Positions 9,401 to 17,607 are shown, numbered from the stretch's first letter. The stretch is DNA of 26,493 nucleotides from JAYEJW01 sp034716535 (GCA_034716535.1 JAYEJW010000535.1:1-26493), one strand, 5' to 3'. Notes: a model not told the origin generated them from the sequence alone. Translations and numbers: made by a program.

Positions 9401-11048
9401 CCCGGTCGGTGCAGTCATCCCCCCAGGGGCGAGTGAACAAGGCGGGACGGCCCCGAATGCTGCCTGCGCCGACCCGATGCAGAAAGGCCGCTGCCTCCGC
9501 GGCGAGGCCCGCGCCGGGACCCTGGCTGCGGCGGTGTATGGCCAGCGTGATCGCGCCGGGCGGCCGAAGGTCAGGCGATTGACCGCTGTCCCTGAGCCCG
9601 AGATCCGCGATGTCCGGATGTGCGCGCCGAAGCCGGTCGAGCAACACCTGGCGCTTCGGATAGGCGCTGGAGGAGGGGGAGAAACTGATGCCGAGATAGA
9701 CCCGGGCCCTGGATATGCGATCCGCCTCGAGGCATAGGTGCGTCAGGTCCGCCCCCCGCAGGGGAAGACCCCCGAGGCCGTAGATCGCCGAGAGAAAACG
9801 CGGGCCCTCGCCCTCCGCAAGGGCGGGATGGCGGGCGTGGGTCTCGGCGCCGAAACTGCCGTTCTCCCGGGCCCGGTCGATCGCGGCCCGCAGCTTCTTG
9901 AGCAGTGGCGGGTCGTCCGAGGGGGGCCTGTCCGTGCACTCCAGGACGCACACCCGCACCCTGCCGGTGAGTAACCGGGTCAGTTGGGCGCCGGGGAAGG
10001 GGTGCAAGCGGCGTATCCCAATCACCCCCACCTTTGCGCGGTGCTTGGCGCGCATCTCGTCCGCCGCGGCCTCGGCCGTCTCCAACGCGGCACCCATGGC
10101 CACCAGGACCAGCTTGGCGTCGTCCAACCGGTGGACGGACAGGGGTCTGTGGTCTCTGCCCGTGAGTCTTGCGAACTCCTCGAATGCCGCGTCCAGGGTC
10201 TCGTTCAGGTGTCCATCGAGGAAGACCTGGCCCCCCGCCCGGCCAGGGCCGCCCACCTCGCTCGGCTGCAATGCGCCTAGCAACACCGGATGGTCGGGAT
10301 CGTGCCACCTGGGCAGGCGACGTCGTGTGTCTCCGAACAACAGGTTTTGGGTCTGGGTCCCGCACGGGATCCGGTCGTCCGGACCCCCGAGGAAATCCTC
10401 CACCAGCCCGGCCGGGGCCAGGTGCAGGTCCTGCACCGCTAGGGCCGTCTGTTCTCCGTCCATGGCCACGATCCCTGGGTGCAGGGCTTGCTCTGCCGCC
10501 CTGCGGGCGACGAGGCTGAAGTCCACCGCCTCCTGGACGTTTGACGCCGCGAGAACCAAACAACCGGCATCCGCCGCCAGATGGAAGGCCCCGTGACCAT
10601 TGCCAAGGGAGGCGCCCTGGCCGCCTGTCGTGCGGCCGGCCAGGTGCAACACGAGGGGCAATCGGCTGTCGGCGGCCGAAGAGAGCAGGTCCCGGCAGGC
10701 GGCCAGGTCCGGTCCGGACAGGAAGCTGGTGGCGCGCAATCCGGACATGGCATGTCCCGTGGCCGCCGCCAGGGCACCGCGCGGTCCTTCGGCGGATCGG
10801 CTCGACAGGGGGGAGCCGAAGGCATTGGTGCGTAGCCGCTGCTGTTCGGTGCGCCAGGCGAGATCCGCGGAGTCTGCCGGAAAACTACCGCCGAGGTCCG
10901 CGGTCTCACAGATAGCCGCCTCGGTCTCGGCGACCGCGGTGTTTCCGTCCAGAACGATCTGGGTCCCGGCATGGGGCCCCGGGTCCCGGGCCGGTGCTCC
11001 GAGCACGCGTCTGAGCAGGCGCAAGGTCGAGTTGGCGAAGCTAGGCAT
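6435..11048 (-). CDS. Large PFOR-like fusion protein with two ferredoxin motifs and eroded thiamine sites
   Basis: This 1537-residue protein follows the domain order of pyruvate:ferredoxin oxidoreductase. Domain I is at about 28-290 (DGN at 34-36, NVQEAVDFSLV at about 170-180, DPDHPVLLGALQ). Domain II is at about 300-400, and a gamma-type domain at about 445-660. Two Fe-S motifs follow, Cys784/787/790/794 and Cys918/921/924/928, separated by a helical insert of about 120 residues. A thiamine-domain-like region lies at about 1110-1345, and a coiled coil at about 1450-1520. Key residues look lost. Where active enzymes have YPITPSS, residues 51-60 read DLGGSFPADS. The C-terminal Mg/thiamine region has GDS at 1215 but no following Asn-Thr-Gly-Gly. 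So catalysis is doubtful, and an electron-transfer or scaffold role is my inference. It starts 8 bases inside rnfB, with GAGGG five bases before the ATG. Confidence 0.85.
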   Translation of the reverse strand: MPSFANSTLRLLRRVLGAPARDPGPHAGTQIVLDGNTAVAETEAAICETADLGGSFPADSADLAWRTEQQRLRTNAFGSPLSSRSAEGPRGALAAATGHAMSGLRATSFLSGPDLAACRDLLSSAADSRLPLVLHLAGRTTGGQGASLGNGHGAFHLAADAGCLVLAASNVQEAVDFSLVARRAAEQALHPGIVAMDGEQTALAVQDLHLAPAGLVEDFLGGPDDRIPCGTQTQNLLFGDTRRRLPRWHDPDHPVLLGALQPSEVGGPGRAGGQVFLDGHLNETLDAAFEEFARLTGRDHRPLSVHRLDDAKLVLVAMGAALETAEAAADEMRAKHRAKVGVIGIRRLHPFPGAQLTRLLTGRVRVCVLECTDRPPSDDPPLLKKLRAAIDRARENGSFGAETHARHPALAEGEGPRFLSAIYGLGGLPLRGADLTHLCLEADRISRARVYLGISFSPSSSAYPKRQVLLDRLRRAHPDIADLGLRDSGQSPDLRPPGAITLAIHRRSQGPGAGLAAEAAAFLHRVGAGSIRGRPALFTRPWGDDCTDRVTSGHEGLRDPGDEPPTELALLLTDPGAPGQEPHAGLTQGGSLLVQTALPEEVLWVQLPEAARAVLKAGRARLFRVPPPEGAEQQANDYLLGAAWGLMLGQGLLDMSRRRLLGAREEMLRQSVADVDERLDAFEAGLDAPREIDTGKLPQAPAQASAATDDEAPALVRRIGGVADSYDSLPRFWDQVGVLYHNGDTAELAPDPYLALGAIPPLSTGFRDLSRLRDSLPHFDPTLCTGCGDCWSACPDAAIGSTALTPAQLISAGIGKAGADALRPLASKLASGVADLCRDPEARRPTAGELIGKAYERIEAKLPFPEERKRAIGQGLNDLVADLGCLPLAVTEPLFSAPEAENRGSGALLVLSLNPRICKACGICVRHCEPGALQSVRQGSQSLAQARRIQELWETLPAPAPETVRAAAQHPDLGPLAAKLLGHKAAETMAGGDGVEPGSGARLALRLALAALEAQQTPLFERFAQEVAAAQEKITALIRDILADALPSDDLDALAQRLQGVESRQADLSAFLGEAKDAIDGAVDAARLRRLVDLARDLGDLARRLTRGSNGLGRAHFGVVLAPCSPVDWAGAFPDNPFAQPVTMDWTGDGAQLAAGLLEGQLRQAIGGFVLMRRARLELERSADAARLWSDLDGLTWRKLDDEEQALCPSLLLAGDSGTLGGKGLSQVVRLLGGDLPLRVLLLADLDLGLGTRPDLDLPPSPRDDAATDLGLLAISQRGAYVAQTSIAAPDHLAASLEGAFTHPGPALLHLHAPSPARHGFAVDRTLERARQALTARVFPLFRYDPRSEGVFGSRIDLDGNPAPRQPWEDLPDGGAFTPAQWALGERRFADLFSPLGEDAPDPIPLAEYLALSEKERGQRTAFVEQAANGAAARRFRVDERLVQTCQERQQAWRVLQELAGLVTPFTARVQKEAQARVAAEHQAKIEALKADYEQRLRELRAQYQQELRQDIRDRLMLLAGYGRAPEGEVPGTRADA

Positions 11049-11895
11049 GTCGGCCCTCGCTGCGGGGTGTCATGGATTCGACGTCGGCAAACTGGGCCCC
11101 ATCCAACCACTGGATTGCGCCGGTGGGGCAGCGGAAGGTCGCTTCGGGTCTGGCGGGTCCCCCGGCGCCATAGTCCACCACCGGCAGGTTGTCTTCCATC
11201 CGGATCAGGCCTGGGGCCGCGTCCGCCACGCAACGCTCACAGGCGTCACAGGCCGTGGTGCAGAGCGCAGTGGCCATGTCCCCGGCCAGAGGCGCCCTGC
11301 ATTGGACGAACAGGTGGTGACTCAGGGGCATCAGCTCGAACAGGTCCCGGGGGCAGGCCGCCACGCAGTCACCGCACGCGGTGCACCTGTCGACGGCGAC
11401 CGACGGCAGGCCGTTGGCGTTCATCTTGATGGCGTCGAAACCGCAGGCGTCCCGGCAGTCCGCCAGTCCCAGGCAACCCCAAGGGCAGCCCTTGCCGCCC
11501 TCTGACACCACGGATGCGGCACGGCAGCTCTCGAAGCCCCGGTACTCGGCGATCTGATAGGCCTGGCCCCTACCGCCGGCGCAGTGCAGCCTGGTGACGC
11601 GCTTCTCCTGTTGGCCGGGGTCCACGTCCAGGAGCTCAGCGATGGCATCCACCGCCTCCGCAGGGGCCACCGTGCATTGGCTCGGCGCAACCTGCCCCTG
11701 CACCAGCCTCTCGGCGAAGGCATGGCAGCCCGGCTGGCCGCAGGCGCCGCAGTTGGAGCCGGGCAGCAGGTCCTCGGTGTCCTCGATTCGCGGGTCTTCC
11801 TGCACGCGCAGGAAACGGTAGGCAATCGCGAGTATCACTGCGAAGAACAGGCCAAGGCCCGCCATGATCGCCGGCGCTACGATGAAGCTGTTCAT
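11041..11895 (-). CDS. rnfB: Long RnfB, multi-cluster ferredoxin-interacting Rnf subunit
   Basis: A 284-residue subunit that exchanges electrons between ferredoxin and the Rnf complex. It has one N-terminal membrane helix (about 8-28), then the RnfB signature with Cys49/52/57/74. A second region contains Cys137, Cys141, Cys147 and Cys151 (KGCPWGCLGLADCRDACGFDAI), then a ferredoxin motif Cys171/174/177/181, and a further Cys set at 199, 212, 216, 219, 222 and 256. It is about 90 residues longer than enteric RsxB. The GGKGC-WGCLG block is typical of the long RnfB forms in acetogens and other anaerobes. ATG at 11895 is chosen; a TTG lies six bases upstream. It sits apart from rnfCDGEA, between the two PFOR-like proteins. 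Confidence 0.93.
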   Translation of the reverse strand: MNSFIVAPAIMAGLGLFFAVILAIAYRFLRVQEDPRIEDTEDLLPGSNCGACGQPGCHAFAERLVQGQVAPSQCTVAPAEAVDAIAELLDVDPGQQEKRVTRLHCAGGRGQAYQIAEYRGFESCRAASVVSEGGKGCPWGCLGLADCRDACGFDAIKMNANGLPSVAVDRCTACGDCVAACPRDLFELMPLSHHLFVQCRAPLAGDMATALCTTACDACERCVADAAPGLIRMEDNLPVVDYGAGGPARPEATFRCPTGAIQWLDGAQFADVESMTPRSEGRHA

Positions 11896-11952
11896 CTCCA
11901 ACTGGAATCGGTCCGGGGGAAGCTCGTCGCCTTCATCTCGCAGACACCGTCC

Positions 11953-14475
11953 TTACTGGTTGAACGGTGCCGCACGCTCGATCAACTTCTCGAGTTCCGG
12001 CTCCTCTGGGTTCCAAGGCTTGCCCGGATGGATGCATTTGGCAGGGCAGAGCTCGGCGGCCTCCACCAGCTGAGCGTATGTGGCCGTATCGAGGTCCCCC
12101 AGCAGCGCCTGCTTTTCCTCGTTGTAGACGAACAGCAGCGGATTGATCTTCAGGCAGTCGTTGCAGCTGGTGCACAAGGGCGTGTCGATCCAGGGCTCAT
12201 CGAAAGAGAGGTCCTCGGCCTCTTCCTCGACTGGGGCCTGGGTCTGATCCTCCCGTCCGGCGTCCTCGGGTGCCGGAGCCGAGCCGGCGGCCGGCTCCGC
12301 AGCGGGGGTCGGCGGACGCAGGCCGCCGGGTATCCCGGTGGCGACGTCCATGCCCAGCAGCACGTCGGTCAGTCGTTGCATGGCCACGCCTGCGGCCTGG
12401 TTGCGTACCCGCTCCAGCTCGGCGGCGTGCTCCGCCAAGAGCCGCTCGCGCTCCTCGGTGGCCCGTTGGCGCTCCTCGTTGCGGGTGCGCTCCTCCGCCA
12501 GGTCCACGTGGTGGTTGCGCACGCCGGCCATCGCCTGCAGGGTGCGCCAGTAGTTGAGCCGGTCCAGGCAGGCCAGGGCCAGCTCACGGGAGACCACCAG
12601 CCGGTGCAGGATGCTGTTGCCGTCCACCGCCCACACGAAGGGCACCCTCCGGTAGGCCTGGTCCGGGTTCATGGACAGGTAGTCCTGCATGGGGATCAGG
12701 GCTTGGGAGTCGCAGCCCGGCGGTATGAGGCGGAAATGATCCTGCAGGCGTTGGATCAACAGGCAATAGTCCGCGAAGGTGAAGGCGAGATCTTGAGTTA
12801 CCCTGTTGCCGTTCTCGTCCAGATACTCGAACGGGTGCACCGGCCAGTCCCGCTCCGGATGAGGATTGTCGCTGAAGTCCATCGCTGCGGGCTCACAGTC
12901 GTCCGCCTTCGGATCCACCCGGAAGAAGGGATGGGCACGGCTCTCGATGGCCGCGCCGGCGACCATCCAGGCGTTGAGCGGCACCAGGTCGTGGGGTAGC
13001 CGAAGCCCCGTGTTGATCAGGTGCAGACTCGTGCGGGTGGCGTCAAGGGCGGACAGGAAGCACTCCATCAGGTGCTGATGGCGGGCAGCAGAGGATTGGG
13101 AGACGGCGGCCTGGCGGTGGCTCAGGCCCAGATAGCCAAGCTCCGTGCGGTAATTCTGAAACGGGTCCTCCTCGGGCCCCACGCCCGGGTCGTTGCTGGG
13201 CTGGACACGCACCAGGATCTGCACCGGCCGCCCGGAGCTGAGCAGACGCGAGAAGGAGCGCATGTCATCGCCTGCCACCCGGTCCGCGGCCTCCAGGGCG
13301 ATCACGCTGGGCACCAGCAGCAGCTCTTCCGGAGAGAAGCCTTCCCAGTCGAAATTCGCGAACCAGGGGTCGTGGAGTGCGGGATCATAGATGCCGTCCA
13401 TCTCCAGGCGGGCGACGCGAACGGCACTGAAGACCTCGGCCAGCCGCTCGGCCTCCCGGTCGAACAGGTCCGTGGCCAGGGCACAGGGGTCCGGGTCGCT
13501 TACGTCCTCCACGTCCGGGCTCTCCGCCAGCCAGTCGCCGGCCACGGTTCCCAAATGCACGAAGCGCACCAGCACGGGGTCTGGGCGCCAGGCCTCGAGC
13601 ACGGCCAGCGCCCGCTCGATGCGTTCGCGCCGCTCCGGGTGCATGGCGCGGGTGCCGCGGGAGTGATCCATCACCGTGGACAGGGCCAGGGGATCGAAGC
13701 GGGAGCCCCCGGGTCCCACGCTGTCACGGGCCTGGCGCGGCTCGATGGATTGGTCCGATTTGCCCCACTCGACGGCGAACAGGGACTTCAGGCCGCGGAT
13801 GCAGTCATCGACCTGGGACTGGAACCGGACCCGGCGTGGGACGACCCGGCTGCGCAGTGCGTGGATCAGAAGGTGCAGGGAGGGGAAACGGCCATAGCCC
13901 ATCACCTCCCCTTGGCCCGCCTCTTCCTGGAGCTTCTCCAGGTCCGCGTCCAGACGGTCCCTGTCCGCCTCGCCCAGGTTCAGGTGCTTCTGCAGTGCGA
14001 GCCCCGCGGCGCCGAGCATGGGGGCCGCCAGCAGGGGGCCCTCCCGTTCCTTGAGCACCTGGCGCAGGTGGTATTCGATCCAGGGCAGGTGATCCCTGAG
14101 GATGCGTGCATCGCCGTCCCCCGGCGCGAAGCGCTTCACGGCGCTCTCCAGCCAATCGGCCAGGCGACAGGTCAGAGCGTCGGCCTGCTGGTCGCCGTCG
14201 CCCTCGGCGGGCGGGAAGAGAAAGAGCGGATAGTCGTAGCGTAGCTTGGAGGTATCCCGGAAGGGATCGAGCAGGGCGGGAAGACAGTCGATGCCCACCA
14301 CCTCCAGCTGGTCTCTGGCACCCGGGTCCCCCAGGTGAAAATGACGCAGGGTGAACATCAATTCCCGGGTCGCCTTGGCATCCTTGACTGCTGTGAGCAA
14401 GGCCGGCAGGCCCTCGGGGCCGGCCCCCGGAATCTGACTGGTCCGCTCCTCGGTGGCTGCTGGTGTGGTTGTCAT
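11953..14475 (-). CDS. PFOR-derived paralogue with C-terminal 4Fe-4S ferredoxin domain
   Basis: An 840-residue protein not recognisable as a whole. The last 75 or so residues are a single-cluster ferredoxin: Cys768/771/774 (CTSCNDC) and Cys810 in ELCPAKC. Before it lie an acidic Pro/Ala linker and a coiled coil at about 655-700. Residues of about 350-700 match residues of about 1165-1520 of the 1537-residue neighbour: ELGYLGLSHRQAAVSQSS against DLGLLAISQRGAYVAQTS (9 of 18 identical), HPFFRVDP against FPLFRYDP, IPMQDYL against IPLAEYL, and YWRTLQAMAG against AWRVLQELAG. It is therefore a decayed thiamine-domain half of PFOR, with no GDG or NTGG motif left (VPSVIALEAAD at about 388). The N-terminal 300 residues are helical and unassigned. 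ATG at 14475 follows AAGGGGAG; a TTG lies nine bases upstream. It is 58 bases after korB. Confidence 0.8.
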   Translation of the reverse strand: MTTTPAATEERTSQIPGAGPEGLPALLTAVKDAKATRELMFTLRHFHLGDPGARDQLEVVGIDCLPALLDPFRDTSKLRYDYPLFLFPPAEGDGDQQADALTCRLADWLESAVKRFAPGDGDARILRDHLPWIEYHLRQVLKEREGPLLAAPMLGAAGLALQKHLNLGEADRDRLDADLEKLQEEAGQGEVMGYGRFPSLHLLIHALRSRVVPRRVRFQSQVDDCIRGLKSLFAVEWGKSDQSIEPRQARDSVGPGGSRFDPLALSTVMDHSRGTRAMHPERRERIERALAVLEAWRPDPVLVRFVHLGTVAGDWLAESPDVEDVSDPDPCALATDLFDREAERLAEVFSAVRVARLEMDGIYDPALHDPWFANFDWEGFSPEELLLVPSVIALEAADRVAGDDMRSFSRLLSSGRPVQILVRVQPSNDPGVGPEEDPFQNYRTELGYLGLSHRQAAVSQSSAARHQHLMECFLSALDATRTSLHLINTGLRLPHDLVPLNAWMVAGAAIESRAHPFFRVDPKADDCEPAAMDFSDNPHPERDWPVHPFEYLDENGNRVTQDLAFTFADYCLLIQRLQDHFRLIPPGCDSQALIPMQDYLSMNPDQAYRRVPFVWAVDGNSILHRLVVSRELALACLDRLNYWRTLQAMAGVRNHHVDLAEERTRNEERQRATEERERLLAEHAAELERVRNQAAGVAMQRLTDVLLGMDVATGIPGGLRPPTPAAEPAAGSAPAPEDAGREDQTQAPVEEEAEDLSFDEPWIDTPLCTSCNDCLKINPLLFVYNEEKQALLGDLDTATYAQLVEAAELCPAKCIHPGKPWNPEEPELEKLIERAAPFNQ

Positions 14476-14542
14476 TTGCAACAAGCTCCCCTTAACGGAG
14501 GATATCCTGAACCTGGTCCGTATCTGTGATCGGAGAACGGGG

Positions 14543-15496
14543 TCAGATGCTGATCCGGTCCAGGACCGCGTTTAGGCCGGCCAGCCTTTCTTCCGGTGTC
14601 ATCCTCGCACCCCGACTGGAGAGGTCCTCGTAGCAGGGAGCGTCGGGGTTGTAGTACAGCAGCCCCAGCGGGAAGCGGGATGTGTCTGCGGCGAGCTCGA
14701 AGGCGCGGTTGAGGTCCGTCGGGTCGTGCTCGGTGCGCTCCGGGAACTGACGCAGCACGGCCGGATCCAGCGGGATTCCGTAGGGATGCTCCAGCAGCAG
14801 GAACCGGGAGGGGTCCCCCTGCAGGGCCTTGGAGACCGAGTCCGCATACACGGGACAGCGCTGGATGATACGCACGAACCCGGTCCCGCGATGGCGGTAG
14901 GCGGCCTTGAGGGTCTCGTAGAGCATTGGCGGGTTCCAGTCCACGACCTGGGCCACGAATGAGACGTTGGTTATCCCGAGGGTGACCGTCAGCGGGTTGT
15001 GGGCGTCGAGGATAGCCCCGAAGGGATGGGTGTTGGTCTTGAAGCCGTGTGGACTGGTGGGCGATGTCTGGGCCTTGGTCAGACCGTAGATGGCGTTGTC
15101 GAACACCATCAGGGTCATGTCCATGTTGTAGCGCAGGGCATGTATCCAGTGGGCGGTCCCGATGGAGAAGCAGTCGCCGTCCCCGGTGGCTACCCAGACG
15201 TCCAGGTCCGGGCGCCGGGCCTTGATGCCGCAGGCCACCGGCAGGGCACGTCCGTGCAGCCCGTGGAAGCCGTAAGTGCCCAGGTAATGGGGCATGCGGC
15301 TGGAGCAGCCGATGCCGGATACGCACACGGACAGCTCCGGGCGTTGCTGCTCGTCGCGCAGCACCCGCTGGGCAGCGGTGAGCACGCCGTGGTCACCGCA
15401 ACCCGGGCACCAGCGGGCCTCGCCACCGGCATAGTCGCCGATGGTGAAATAGCGCTCGAAGACCTCAAGCGACCAGTCAGCCTTGATTCCGAACAT
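14543..15496 (-). CDS. korB: 2-Oxoacid:ferredoxin oxidoreductase beta subunit (KorB-like)
   Basis: A 317-residue thiamine-diphosphate subunit that, with KorA, interconverts 2-oxoglutarate plus CoA and succinyl-CoA plus CO2, using ferredoxin. The intact family motifs are CPGCGDHGV (Cys30, Cys33) with further Cys at 58 and 64 for the 4Fe-4S cluster, the Mg/thiamine motif GDGDCFSIG at 105-113, and DNAIYGLTKAQTSPTS at about 133-148. This is the catalytically complete counterpart of the eroded PFOR-like proteins next door. The 2-oxoglutarate assignment rests on gene context; pyruvate or branched-chain 2-oxoacids cannot be excluded from sequence alone. It overlaps the end of korA by 20 bases. Confidence 0.92.
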   Translation of the reverse strand: MFGIKADWSLEVFERYFTIGDYAGGEARWCPGCGDHGVLTAAQRVLRDEQQRPELSVCVSGIGCSSRMPHYLGTYGFHGLHGRALPVACGIKARRPDLDVWVATGDGDCFSIGTAHWIHALRYNMDMTLMVFDNAIYGLTKAQTSPTSPHGFKTNTHPFGAILDAHNPLTVTLGITNVSFVAQVVDWNPPMLYETLKAAYRHRGTGFVRIIQRCPVYADSVSKALQGDPSRFLLLEHPYGIPLDPAVLRQFPERTEHDPTDLNRAFELAADTSRFPLGLLYYNPDAPCYEDLSSRGARMTPEERLAGLNAVLDRISI

Positions 15497-17435
15497 CGGG
15501 TGTTTCCTCCTGGGTGATGGCTGCCAGACGCTGGATGAGCACGTTGTGGATCATGCCCGGCTGCAAGGGGTGTCCGTAGACTACCGACCAGCAGTCGATG
15601 TCTATCAGGGTGTGGGCACGTAGCAGCCAGGCGAGCTGGGCATAACGCCGGGTCTCCTCGGTGATCAACGGGGCGTTCGGGTCGTCGCTGTAGTTGATCT
15701 CCACCGTAATGACTTTGCGGAAACGTTCGAAGATCTCCTTCAGTCCCGGTTCCATGGGCGAGAGGAAGCGCAGGTGCACGGACGAGACCCTGTGTCCTTG
15801 GTCGCGGGCCCGGTCCACCGCCTCCTCGATGGCCCCCATGGTGGAGCCCCAGCCCACTACCAGCAGATCGCCCTGCGCGTCACCGTGCACCTCCGGCGGC
15901 TTCAGGGTGCTGGCCAGGGCCGCGAATTTGCGGCTGCGCATGTTGCAGCCGCGCTGGTTGGAGTCGGAGTCGTAGGCGACCTTGCTGTAGTTGGTGTGGG
16001 CCAGGCCGGTCAGGATGTACTGCCCCCCGGGCATCCCCGGAATCGGCCTTGGGGAGAGGCCCGTCTCCGCATCCCAGTTGTAAGGGGGGATGTTCTCGTC
16101 CCATTCAGATTGGTCCACGGGTGGTGCCAGCCAATCCGGGTTCGGCTCCGGTCGCTCGTAGGGCTGCACCCCGGTGGCCAGGTTGGCGTCGGTCAGCAGC
16201 ACCACTGGGGTGCGGAAGGCCTCCGCCAGACGCCGGGAAAGGATCACGAAGTGCAGGCACTCCTGGATGGTCGCCGCGGCGACGACTACCTTGGGGGCGT
16301 CCCCCGGCTCGCCGAACAGGCACGCCAGCAGGTCCCCCTGCTCCACCTTGGTCGGGAGCCCGGTGGAGGGACCGCCGCGCTGCACCACGGCCAGCACCAG
16401 TGGAACCTCAGCCATGACCGCTAGGGCCAGCATCTCGGTCTTCAATGCGAGCCCGGGTCCGGAGGTGATGGTGCAAGCGGTCTTGCCGGCGTAGGAGGAC
16501 CCGATGGCGAAGCCGATGGCGGCGATCTCGTCCTCGGCCTGGTGGACGAAGCCGCCGACCTCGTGGTAGACGTCCGCCAGATAGTGCGAGGCGGAGGTGG
16601 CCGGGGTGATTGGGTACATGGACACCAGCTCCATCCCCGAGGCCATGATCCCGAGCCCCAGGGCTTGGTTGCCGTTGGTGACGATAAAGCGCTTGCCCTT
16701 GGTATCCTCCTCCGGTTGGGGGGGGATGCTGTAACGGAAGTCGAGCTGCTCCGCGGCGAAGGCGTAGCCTGCGTCGAACAGCTGGTGGTTCAGGCCGATG
16801 ACCTTCTCGCCCTTGCGCTTGAAGGTGATGGCGATCTCGTCCTTGGCCCTGGCGACGTCGCGCGCGTAGACGTAGCAGAGCATACCCAGCACGAACATGT
16901 TCTTACCCCGGCGCGGATTCGGGGTGATCGCAAGGCACGCCTCCTCGATGGGCAGCTCGTGGACGATCAGGCCGTTCTCCCGGAACTCCGCTACGGCCTT
17001 GGCGTATTGCTCGCGGATCTCGGGTACCGCATCGGAGCGCCACTTGTCCTCCAGCAAGACCACAGTGCCCTTCTTGTAGGCGCCGTTGACTATGCGCGAG
17101 TAGAGGACCTGCTCGTTAAAAGCGACGACCGTATCGGCCTCGTCCCCCATGTTGGTGACGTAACAAGAGGAGAGTCTTATGCGAATACCGCTGGCGCCGG
17201 CCGGGGAGCGTGCCGGCGGTTGGATCTCCGCGGGGATGATCTCCACCGTCCAGACCCCGTTGCCCATCCTGGCGCATACGGTGCCGAAGGTCTGCCCCGC
17301 CTTCTGTGCGCCCTCGCCCGAGTCGCTCACGATCTCGACGATGTGCTCACCGATCGGTACCGCCCGCTTCTCGGCGCCGGTTCTGACGCCGGTCGTCTCT
17401 TTCGGCGTTGTGGTGCTCGCTGTTGCTTTGCTCAT
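15477..17435 (-). CDS. korA: 2-Oxoacid:ferredoxin oxidoreductase gamma-alpha fusion subunit (KorA-like)
   Basis: A 652-residue fusion. Residues of about 28-225 are the gamma domain (GEGAQKAGQTFG at about 40-51, YVTNMGDEADTVVAFNE). Residues of about 250-640 are the alpha domain with YPITPAT at 274-280, the QAEDEIAAIGFAIG helix, TITSGPGLALKTE and GGPSTGLPT. These are standard thiamine-binding and dimer motifs of the KorAB two-subunit class, and nothing looks missing. The N-terminal 25 residues are a Thr/Ser/Lys-rich extension. The ATG at 17435 has only a weak AGGG upstream. It is the first gene of the kor-rnf block, 172 bases after rquA on the same strand, so it may have its own promoter there or be co-transcribed with rquA. 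Substrate preference is inferred from context. Confidence 0.93.
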   Translation of the reverse strand: MSKATASTTTPKETTGVRTGAEKRAVPIGEHIVEIVSDSGEGAQKAGQTFGTVCARMGNGVWTVEIIPAEIQPPARSPAGASGIRIRLSSCYVTNMGDEADTVVAFNEQVLYSRIVNGAYKKGTVVLLEDKWRSDAVPEIREQYAKAVAEFRENGLIVHELPIEEACLAITPNPRRGKNMFVLGMLCYVYARDVARAKDEIAITFKRKGEKVIGLNHQLFDAGYAFAAEQLDFRYSIPPQPEEDTKGKRFIVTNGNQALGLGIMASGMELVSMYPITPATSASHYLADVYHEVGGFVHQAEDEIAAIGFAIGSSYAGKTACTITSGPGLALKTEMLALAVMAEVPLVLAVVQRGGPSTGLPTKVEQGDLLACLFGEPGDAPKVVVAAATIQECLHFVILSRRLAEAFRTPVVLLTDANLATGVQPYERPEPNPDWLAPPVDQSEWDENIPPYNWDAETGLSPRPIPGMPGGQYILTGLAHTNYSKVAYDSDSNQRGCNMRSRKFAALASTLKPPEVHGDAQGDLLVVGWGSTMGAIEEAVDRARDQGHRVSSVHLRFLSPMEPGLKEIFERFRKVITVEINYSDDPNAPLITEETRRYAQLAWLLRAHTLIDIDCWSVVYGHPLQPGMIHNVLIQRLAAITQEETPDVRNQG

Positions 17436-17607
17436 AAGCGCTACCCTGTCCGGCGTCGCCGGGTGTCGTTTCGAGAGATTCCTAACGGGGAGAAACCGGG
17501 GAAATCAGCTCATAACTCGAAATAATGGGCGCAGACTGCCGATTCCGTTTCCACTCTATCGCCGCGGGTACCGGTGGGCAACGGGTCCGGTGAGCGACGG
17601 CGGGGCT

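Noticed and set aside
6435..11048. Calling the large protein an active pyruvate:ferredoxin oxidoreductase (nifJ/por)
   Set aside because: The thiamine signatures expected in domains I and VI are not seen, while the adjacent KorAB has them.
11584..14244. Long plus-strand open frames at 11584-12999 and 13021-14244
   Set aside because: They lie antisense to rnfB and the ferredoxin-tailed protein, have no recognisable motif or start signal, and are the usual antisense openness of high-GC coding DNA.
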